In this document: positions 58,275 through 64,000 of the stretch, in pieces
Numbering within the stretch: position 1 is the first letter of the stretch
Layout: every line of letters starts with the position of its first letter
Assembly: GCA_902476265.1 (NCBI GenBank)
Contig: CABSCP010000001.1
Coordinates: 1-64,000 of the forward strand
DNA: 64,000 nucleotides
Source of the DNA: an uncultured Lachnospiraceae bacterium
GTDB taxonomy: Bacteria > Bacillota > Clostridia > Lachnospirales > Lachnospiraceae
Reading direction: 5' to 3'
The notes under the pieces: model-generated
The model's input: the letters and a program-made list of their open reading frames with translations, nothing else
What the model was told of the DNA's origin: nothing
The model's database searches: none
Made by a program: the position numbers and the translations under genes

Positions 58275-59375
58275 ATGGCAGGATTAAAGATCGGAAATCA
58301 TTTTTTACAGGTGCCCGTGATTCAGGGCGGCATGGGAGTCGGCGTGAGCCTCCACAGGCTGGCGGGCAGCGTGGCGGCCTGCGGCGGCGCAGGGATTATT
58401 TCCACTGCCCAGATCGGCTTTCGGGAGCCTGACTTTGACCAAAATCCCCTGGAAGCAAACCTTCGGGCCATCGGGAAAGAAATCGAAAAGGCAAGGCAGC
58501 TCGCGCCCAAAGGCGTGATCGGCGTCAATATCATGGTGGCCACCAGGAATTATGAAGCCTATGTGAAAGCGGCCGTAAAGGCGGGGGCGGATCTGATCAT
58601 CTCCGGCGCGGGCCTTCCTATGACGCTGCCTGCCGCCGCGGCAGAAGCCGTGAAGGAAATGGGGCAGAATGCGGTCTCCCATGTAAAAACAGCGCTGGCG
58701 CCCATCGTTTCCGGCGTGAAATCAGCGGATGTGATCTGTAAGTACTGGCTGAAAAAGTACCGGATGCTGCCGGATCTGGTGGTGATAGAAGGCCCCCTGG
58801 CAGGCGGGCATCTGGGCTTTAAGCGGGAAGAGCTGGATGACATTCCGGGGATGGATTATGATCGGCAGATCAGGGATATCATTTCCTGTGTCCAGAAATA
58901 TGCGGACGTCCGGGGAACGAAAATCCCGATAGCAGTGGCGGGCGGCATCTATGACGGAGAGGACGTAAAACATGCGCTTTTGCTGGGAGCGGATGCGGTG
59001 CAGTCTGCCACCCGGTTTGTGACCACCTATGAATGCGATGCGTCGGATGCGTATAAGCAGACCTATATCAATGCCGGGAAGGAAGACATTGTCATTGTGA
59101 AAAGCCCGGTCGGAATGCCGGGAAGGGCGATCAAAAACCGCTTTATTGAAAGAAGCGCACAGGGGCAGATCCCCCACGGAAAGTGCCACGCCTGCATCAG
59201 CACCTGTAAACCCGCCGAAACGCCATACTGTATCACGGAAGCGCTGGTGAACGCGGTCACAGGGAATGTGGATGACGGCCTGCTTTTCTGCGGGTCCAAC
59301 GCATACCGGGCAAAAGGCCTGGAACATGTGAGAGAGATTATGGAAGAATATAAGGATGCGGCCGAAGCGGTCTGA
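58275..59375 (+). CDS. FabK/nitronate monooxygenase-family flavoprotein with Cys cluster
   Basis: A 366-residue FMN protein of the same superfamily as FabK (PVIQGGMGVGVSLHRLAGSVAACGGAGIIS, GADLIISGAGLPMTLP, AGGHLG, AVAGGIYDGEDVKHALLLGADAVQSATRF). It differs in having a 60-residue extension with cysteines in GKCHACISTCKPAETPYC. It may be a second enoyl reductase, a nitronate monooxygenase, or a reductase for unsaturated chain handling; location within the operon favours a lipid role. ATG at 58275 follows AAAGGA. Confidence 0.8.
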   Translation: MAGLKIGNHFLQVPVIQGGMGVGVSLHRLAGSVAACGGAGIISTAQIGFREPDFDQNPLEANLRAIGKEIEKARQLAPKGVIGVNIMVATRNYEAYVKAAVKAGADLIISGAGLPMTLPAAAAEAVKEMGQNAVSHVKTALAPIVSGVKSADVICKYWLKKYRMLPDLVVIEGPLAGGHLGFKREELDDIPGMDYDRQIRDIISCVQKYADVRGTKIPIAVAGGIYDGEDVKHALLLGADAVQSATRFVTTYECDASDAYKQTYINAGKEDIVIVKSPVGMPGRAIKNRFIERSAQGQIPHGKCHACISTCKPAETPYCITEALVNAVTGNVDDGLLFCGSNAYRAKGLEHVREIMEEYKDAAEAV

Positions 59376-59405
59376 AGGCGGCATACCGGAGGAAATGGAG
59401 ACAAT

Positions 59406-60368
59406 ATGACAATTCGGATTATCGGGACAGGGAGCGCTCTGCCGGAGACGGTGGTGACCAATGACGACCTTTCCAAAATTATGGATACCTCGGATGAATG
59501 GATCAAAAGCCGCACCGGCATTTGCGAGCGGCATTTGGCGAAAGACGAGACCACCGTGGGCCTTTCTGTGGAGGCGGCGTTAAAGGCCCTCAAAAATGCG
59601 GGAGTCAGCGCAAAAGAACTGGATTTCATCATCGTGGCCAGTGTCACGGGGGATCAGATCACACCAGCGGCGGCATGCGGCGTCCAGGCAGCCCTGGGAG
59701 CGGACCGGGCGGTGGCCTTTGATATCAACGGAGCCTGTTCCGGCTTTCTTTTCGCCCTGCATACCGCATATGCCTATATGAATCTGGGGATATACAGAAC
59801 CGGCTTGATCATTGGGGCGGAAGTGCTTTCCCGGATCATGGACTGGACGGACAGGAGTACCTGCGTCCTCTTTGGGGACGGCGCGGGAGCGGCTGTGGTC
59901 CGCCAGGATGTGAAGGGGCTTTTGGCTTTCGACCAGGGGAGCGACGGAGCGCGTGGAAACTGTCTGTGCTGTCCCGGCAGGCCCAACGATAATCCGCTGG
60001 TGAGCAATCCACAGACTCTGGGCTATGTCCGTATGGACGGTCAGGAAGTCTACAAATTTGCGGTGACGGCAGTTCCCGCTTCCGTCGAAAAAACGCTGGA
60101 ACAGGCATCTCTCACCACAGACGATGTGGATTGGTTTGTGCTCCATCAGGCAAATATCAGAATTTTAAACTCCGTGGCAAAAAGACTGAAGGTGGGCATG
60201 GAAAAATTCCCGGTAAGTCTGGATCACTGCGGCAATGTTTCGGCGGCCAGCGTCCCCATTCTTCTGGATGAAATGAACCAAAAGGGAATGCTGAAAGCCG
60301 GGAATAAAATCGTGCTGTCCGGATTCGGCGCGGGACTGACCTGGGGGACCAGCGTTCTGGAGTGGTGA
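59406..60368 (+). CDS. fabH: 3-oxoacyl-ACP synthase III FabH
   Basis: Starts fatty acid synthesis by condensing an acyl-CoA with malonyl-ACP. Catalytic triad: C111 (INGACSGFLFALHTA), the histidine of LHQANIRIL and the asparagine of HCGNVSAASVP. 320 residues, canonical. Last gene of the FASII run, where in many Firmicutes it comes first. GGAGG lies upstream of the ATG. acc genes are not in the window. Confidence 0.94.
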   Translation: MTIRIIGTGSALPETVVTNDDLSKIMDTSDEWIKSRTGICERHLAKDETTVGLSVEAALKALKNAGVSAKELDFIIVASVTGDQITPAAACGVQAALGADRAVAFDINGACSGFLFALHTAYAYMNLGIYRTGLIIGAEVLSRIMDWTDRSTCVLFGDGAGAAVVRQDVKGLLAFDQGSDGARGNCLCCPGRPNDNPLVSNPQTLGYVRMDGQEVYKFAVTAVPASVEKTLEQASLTTDDVDWFVLHQANIRILNSVAKRLKVGMEKFPVSLDHCGNVSAASVPILLDEMNQKGMLKAGNKIVLSGFGAGLTWGTSVLEW

Positions 60369-60387
60369 AATCGTCCCGGTTTCCTCT

Positions 60388-60415
60388 CAGTGTCTAAGGG
60401 TACGCTGACTTTTTC
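60388..60415 (+). terminator. Terminator after fabH
   Basis: CAGTGT/ACGCTG stem with one G-U pair and an ACTTTTT tail; modest strength. Confidence 0.5.
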
Positions 60416-60564
60416 ATAAGGGCAATGAGGAAAGTGCAGAATTTGCAACATATTGGAGAAGAAAAGTAAAAGCGCCGGTATCGTTTTTGCGCTATACTGA
60501 AAGCACTGAGTATAAAAGATGCCGGAGACAGAAGTATCCGGCTGCAGACAGGAGGTAAATGGGA

Positions 60565-61206
60565 ATGAAAATCGCTCTGATTAACGAAAACAGCCAGGCG
60601 GCAAAAAATGCGCAGGTGGAAACAGTATTAAAGAAAGTGGTGGAGCCCAAGGGTCATGAGGTATTCAATTACGGGATGTACAGCGCGGAGGATGAGCATC
60701 AGCTGACCTACGTGCAGAACGGCATTCTTGCGGCGATCCTGTTAAACTCCGGCGCGGCTGATTATGTGGTCACAGGATGCGGCACGGGGGAAGGCGCAAT
60801 GCTGGCCTGCAACGCATTTCCCGGCGTGCTGTGCGGACATATCGTGGATCCTTCCGATGCTTATATGTTTGCCCAGATCAATGACGGTAATGCCATCGCG
60901 CTGCCCTTTGCAAAGGGATTTGGATGGGGCGCGGAGCTGAATCTGCAGTATATTTTTGAAAAACTCTTTGAAGGCGAAAGCGGACAGGGATATCCCAAGG
61001 AAAGAGTGGTGCCGGAGCAGCGCAACAAAAAGATTCTCGATGAAGTGAAGAAGGTCACCCACAATGACCTGTGCACGATTTTAAAAGAACTGGACAGGGA
61101 TCTGGTGAAGGGCGCCATTGCCGGAGAAAAATTCCGGGAATATTTCTTTGCGAACTGTAAATGTGATAAAATCGCTGCATGCGTGAAGGAACTGCTGGAA
61201 GCATAA
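60565..61206 (+). CDS. RpiB/LacA/LacB-family sugar-phosphate isomerase
   Basis: A 213-residue isomerase. Residues 1-150 match the RpiB fold: MKIALINENSQAAKN, TGCGTGEGAMLACNAFPGV with the catalytic cysteine region, and the NDGNAIALPF segment. A C-terminal extension of about 60 residues with KCDKIAAC goes beyond normal RpiB length (about 150). Ribose 5-phosphate, allose 6-phosphate or galactose 6-phosphate are candidate substrates. The ATG at 60565 is 9 bp after AGGAGG; one at 60559 is too near. Confidence 0.8.
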   Translation: MKIALINENSQAAKNAQVETVLKKVVEPKGHEVFNYGMYSAEDEHQLTYVQNGILAAILLNSGAADYVVTGCGTGEGAMLACNAFPGVLCGHIVDPSDAYMFAQINDGNAIALPFAKGFGWGAELNLQYIFEKLFEGESGQGYPKERVVPEQRNKKILDEVKKVTHNDLCTILKELDRDLVKGAIAGEKFREYFFANCKCDKIAACVKELLEA

Positions 61207-61224
61207 AAGAAAAAAGAGGAAGAG

Positions 61225-61704
61225 TTAAGTGGCAGTGCCTGGCAAAATCGGGCGCTGCTTTTTTTCCATTAAATAATTGGTCAGAAGAACCCCTTTTCTT
61301 TCCACCTGCTGTTCTTTCACCGTATGATATCCCCGCTTTTCAAAGAACGGTTTTGCCGTAACGGAGGCGTGGGTGGTGATGACAGCAGCGTCCACGGACT
61401 GCTCCAGCGCATCACAGAGCGCGGAAGCGGTCCCCCGGCGCTGAAAGTCTTTATGAACATAGAGCCGGTCCAGATATCCGGCGCTGTCCATATCCCCGAA
61501 GCCCGTGATGATGCCGCCTTCGACGGCGACCAGGGAAGTGTGTTCCAGAAAGGAACGGTTCCAGGCTTCCCGGTTTGTGCTGCCGTCCGCCCAGGCGTCC
61601 AGCTGTTCTTTTGTGTAATCACCGGCGTTGACGGTGTGAACGGTATCGTAAAACAAACGGATGATCTCCGCCAGATCGGCGGGGGTATATTTTCTGATAT
61701 TCAT
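61225..61704 (-). CDS. GNAT-family N-acetyltransferase
   Basis: A 159-residue acetyltransferase: MNIRKYTPADLAEIIRLF, DRLYVHKDFQRRGTASAL (acetyl-CoA pyrophosphate loop QRRGTA) and AKPFFEKRGY. Typical of YafP-like enzymes whose substrates are unknown. ATG at 61704 follows GGGAGG; the frame extends 39 bp further up but has no site. Its last codons overlap the terminator of the convergent isomerase gene. Confidence 0.85.
   Translation of the reverse strand: MNIRKYTPADLAEIIRLFYDTVHTVNAGDYTKEQLDAWADGSTNREAWNRSFLEHTSLVAVEGGIITGFGDMDSAGYLDRLYVHKDFQRRGTASALCDALEQSVDAAVITTHASVTAKPFFEKRGYHTVKEQQVERKGVLLTNYLMEKKQRPILPGTAT
61232..61265 (+). terminator. Terminator of the isomerase gene inside the GNAT 3' end
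   Basis: GCAGTGCC/GGCGCTGC stem (one G-U) with a seven-T tail. It forms part of the last codons of the opposite-strand GNAT gene. Confidence 0.75.
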
Positions 61705-61816
61705 GGATAACCCTCCCGGATAAAATGTTACAAATTCTGTCATTTCATATATGTTTTAAAGCATAGCACAGGGAGGAGAGCAGCGCAAGGCTGCAGTAAT
61801 TTTATTCCAATCCGGC

Positions 61817-61844
61817 TTGCAATTTTGCGGCGAGATGCTATACT
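61817..61844 (+). promoter_or_regulatory. Promoter of the Rpn-family gene
   Basis: TTGCAA (61817-61822), 16-bp spacer, TATACT (61839-61844). The 150-nt leader has a GCCTGTG/CACAGGC hairpin (61854-61874) right at the start and a CCGGAC/GTCCGG hairpin (61910-61937). No gene between 61705 and 62005. Confidence 0.65.
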
Positions 61845-62005
61845 TATGATATCGCCTGTGACAGATGCACAGGCGCAGTCTCAGACTCTGAAAATCTGAT
61901 TTCTTTTTGCCGGACATCCCACTCTGACAGGGTCCGGTTTCTGTGAAAATTCAAGGTGTTTTCGCCACAGTTTTCAAATCAGCAAAGTGAATAGGAGGAC
62001 AATGA

Positions 62006-62989
62006 ATGGGAAGAAAAAACGATGAGCTTGCGTGGTATTTAAACCGGCCGGTCATTCTGTCAGATTTTTTTAACGGCTGCCTGTATAGCGGAAAAAGGGT
62101 GATTTTGCCGGAAGAACTGGCGGAAATGCAGAAAAATTATCATGAGAACATGCGGGCTCGAAACGGAAAGGTGCGCAGGACGCGGCGGGAGAGGGATGCG
62201 GCAGGGCTGTTATGCAGAAAAGGCCATTTTGCAATTCTTGCGGTGGAGAATCAGGACAGGCCCAATCTCTGTATGCCTCTGCGTTGTCTGGAATATGATG
62301 TAGAGGACTTTGTCAGGCAACTGCGCAGACTGAAAAGGCGTTATCAGCAGGAAGGGGGCCTTAAACAGGGGATGGAATATCTGTCGGGCATAAAAGAAGG
62401 GGATCGGTTGATTCCCTCGGTCACACTGGTTTTCTATCATGGAGAAGGGGAATGGACTGCGCCCGTAGCCCTGCAGGAAATGTTGGATATGGGAAGCATG
62501 GATGAAACACTCAAAGCCCTTCACATGGAATATCGCATTCGTGTGATCCGGCTTTCGGATTTGAAGGAAGAATGGTTTGAGACCGGCCTGCGTGAGCTGA
62601 TCGGGATGATGAAAAGAAAAAATGATAAGGAAGCGATGCTTTCCTGGTGCCGGGAAAATGAAACGCGGTTCCGGAATATGGATGATGAAACCTATGATCT
62701 GATTTGTACGATGATTCATTATAAAACGCTGGCATTCCGAAAGGAAAAATGCAGAAATCAGGGAAAGGAAACGGTGGATATGTGCAAAGCAATTGAAGAT
62801 ATGATAAAAGATGGAAAGATGGAAGGCGAAAAAATCGGGGAAAAAATCGGAGAAAAAAGGGGAGAAGAAAAATTAGGACAGTTGATCAGCCACCTGCTGC
62901 GAGACGGCAGAACGGCCGATGCAGGAAAAGCGGCAGAGAGTGTACGCGTCCGCAGGAGATTATATAAGGAATATGGGATCGGAATCTGA
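62006..62989 (+). CDS. Rpn-family recombination-promoting nuclease/putative transposase
   Basis: A 327-residue protein of the PD-(D/E)XK Rpn/transposase_31 group. The catalytic stretch lies at about 74-85 (FAILAVENQDRP), with YLSGIKEGDRLIPSVTLVFYHGEGEWTAP further on. The tail holds short EKIG repeats (62826-62861) and ends RRLYKEYGIGI. Relatives promote RecA-independent recombination in E. coli and are often present in many copies in gut clostridia. Paralogue of the decayed copy at 34836. GGAGG precedes the ATG; its own promoter and long leader suggest regulated expression. Confidence 0.78.
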   Translation: MGRKNDELAWYLNRPVILSDFFNGCLYSGKRVILPEELAEMQKNYHENMRARNGKVRRTRRERDAAGLLCRKGHFAILAVENQDRPNLCMPLRCLEYDVEDFVRQLRRLKRRYQQEGGLKQGMEYLSGIKEGDRLIPSVTLVFYHGEGEWTAPVALQEMLDMGSMDETLKALHMEYRIRVIRLSDLKEEWFETGLRELIGMMKRKNDKEAMLSWCRENETRFRNMDDETYDLICTMIHYKTLAFRKEKCRNQGKETVDMCKAIEDMIKDGKMEGEKIGEKIGEKRGEEKLGQLISHLLRDGRTADAGKAAESVRVRRRLYKEYGIGI

Positions 62990-63029
62990 TGGGAAGTAAA
63001 AGATAAACAGTTTTCCAAAGAATTTGATA

Positions 63030-63058
63030 TTTACCCCGGGAACTTCCTTTTTTATACT
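63030..63058 (+). promoter_or_regulatory. Promoter of the debranching-type gene
   Basis: TTTACC (63030-63035), 17-bp spacer, TATACT (63053-63058); leader of about 28 nt with AGGAGG. Confidence 0.55.
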
Positions 63059-63092
63059 GGAGTGAGAAAACCATATTTACAGGAGGACTCAT

Positions 63093-64000
63093 ATGCGTTT
63101 TATTTATGGAAAAGCGGACTGGAAAGATTCTGACCGGGGGCAGGAAAACTGTTTCCTTCTGACAAACGGGCTGGGAGGGTTTTCATCCCAGAGCATGACC
63201 GGTTCCAATGCCCGCAACGATCAGGCGCTTTTGATGGCCTGCTTAAAAGCGCCGGTAGACCGTTATCATATGGTGACGCGTCTGGAAGAGGTGTTGTGGA
63301 CAGGCGGGGAGGAATGTGGAAAAGTGAGTCTTTCTTCCCAACAGTATGTGGATGATACAAAAAACAGAGACGGACAGAAATATCTGCAGTCCTTTGTCAT
63401 GGAGGACTTTCCGATTTGGATTTATCAGGTAAGGGGCGTACAGATCACAAAAACCATGGTGATGAAGTATGAGGAAAATACGGTTGGCGTGAATTACCGG
63501 ATCGAAAACCGCGGCAGAGAGTGTGCACAGCTTGAGCTGACTCCGCTCTTTCAGTTTACGGCAAAAGGTTCTGTCATGGAAGAGGGGAAAAAATTTGAGC
63601 TGCAGCTTGAAAAGAAGAACAATGATTTCATGGGAACCGTAAAATCCGGGGAACTGTCTCTTCACTTTTATACCCAGGGGAGTGTGGAAATATGCCAGAC
63701 CGGCTATACGGGAGATCTTTACTATGCCCATGACAGCCGGGACGGCAGAGAGGCGGTTGGCCGGGGAGCTTATCATCACCGGATCCGGGTCGAAATTCCG
63801 GCAGGGGAGCAGAAAATCTGTGACATTGTTTACAGTGTAGAACGGGATTTCACAAAAACAGGGGCTCTTTCTGTGGAAGAAATGATGCGGGAAGAGAGGA
63901 AACGGCAGGATGGACTGCAAAAACAGGCGGGATTGCTGGAGGAAACGGCCCGGGCGCTTGTGAAGGCGGCGGATCAGTTCATCGTGCGCCGGGAGTCTAC
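63093..64000 (+). CDS. Glycogen debranching-type enzyme, N-terminal part
   Basis: The first 302 codons of a gene cut by the window edge. The start MRFIYGKADWKDSDRGQENCFLLTNGLGGFSSQSMTGSNAR-type opening is characteristic of the N-terminal domain of bacterial amylo-alpha-1,6-glucosidases; the catalytic GH133-like domain would follow outside the window. It removes alpha-1,6 branches of glycogen, which fits the GH13 enzyme at 27479. AGGAGG precedes the ATG. No signal peptide. Confidence 0.8.
   Translation, partial: MRFIYGKADWKDSDRGQENCFLLTNGLGGFSSQSMTGSNARNDQALLMACLKAPVDRYHMVTRLEEVLWTGGEECGKVSLSSQQYVDDTKNRDGQKYLQSFVMEDFPIWIYQVRGVQITKTMVMKYEENTVGVNYRIENRGRECAQLELTPLFQFTAKGSVMEEGKKFELQLEKKNNDFMGTVKSGELSLHFYTQGSVEICQTGYTGDLYYAHDSRDGREAVGRGAYHHRIRVEIPAGEQKICDIVYSVERDFTKTGALSVEEMMREERKRQDGLQKQAGLLEETARALVKAADQFIVRRES

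Overview
The window reads as a chromosomal segment of a spore-forming, anaerobic, moderately GC-rich clostridial Firmicute, most like a Lachnospiraceae genome. The reasons are a rqcP-yabP-yabQ-divIC-spoIIE-tilS-hpt-ftsH block, a CotS-type spore-coat gene, a FabK-based (triclosan-type) fatty acid operon, a selenium/molybdenum hydroxylase maturation operon, strong AGGAGG ribosome-binding sites, and TTGACA/TATAAT-type promoters. Genus-level assignment is inference; no rRNA is present.

Layout. 1-249: three tRNAs (initiator Met, 5'-truncated; Phe; Lys). 250-845: no gene, several strong hairpins. 846-9993 (minus): nine-gene operon reading moaA, moaC-MOSC, a moeA-like molybdopterin-binding gene, a DUF3343 gene, selD, yedF, yqeB, an ABC-ATPase/cysteine-desulfurase fusion, and a YqeC-XdhC fusion. 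Together they look able to build molybdopterin and deliver Se/S to a labile-selenium molybdenum hydroxylase; neither the hydroxylase nor a molybdate importer lies in the window. 10168-12110: an L-ATC-hydrolase-like gene and a type I glutamine synthetase. 12151-16940: a LanFEG-type ABC exporter divergent from its two-component system, with 11-bp-spaced direct repeats between them. 17003-19850: CCA-adding enzyme, CotS-like protein, HU. 20089-27186: the sporulation/division/purine/FtsH block, with a SpoIIE that lacks its membrane domain but sits behind a promoter with Spo0A-type geometry.

27479-36867: GH13 glycosidase, a MacB/FtsX-type ABC pair, a ROK regulator, a decayed Rpn-family gene and an FAD/Rieske protein. 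36857-42609: a DUF308 membrane protein (minus), then a second regulator-ABC-ABC-kinase module, a Cof phosphatase and an HD protein. 42606-52949: the decarboxylase-to-rsmI block (holB, ricT, trmN6, rsmI) resembling the B. subtilis yaaO-yabC region, interrupted by pyk and glpK and carrying a gmk-like kinase where tmk would be expected. 53315-60368: the fatty acid operon acpP-fabK-(leader)-fabD-fabG-fabF-fabZ-fabK-like-fabH, with a shared TTTGA-N3-TCAAA box. 60565-64000: RpiB-like isomerase, GNAT, an intact Rpn-family gene, and the start of a glycogen-debranching-type enzyme cut by the window edge.

The most unusual material is the fusion proteins of the Se/Mo operon, the soluble SpoIIE, a set of non-coding structured elements (694-738, 19914-20070, 23084-23254, 44076-44214, 53012-53199), and the operator-like dyads before the fatty acid genes and the ROK gene. 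All motif assignments were made by eye; nothing was searched against a database.
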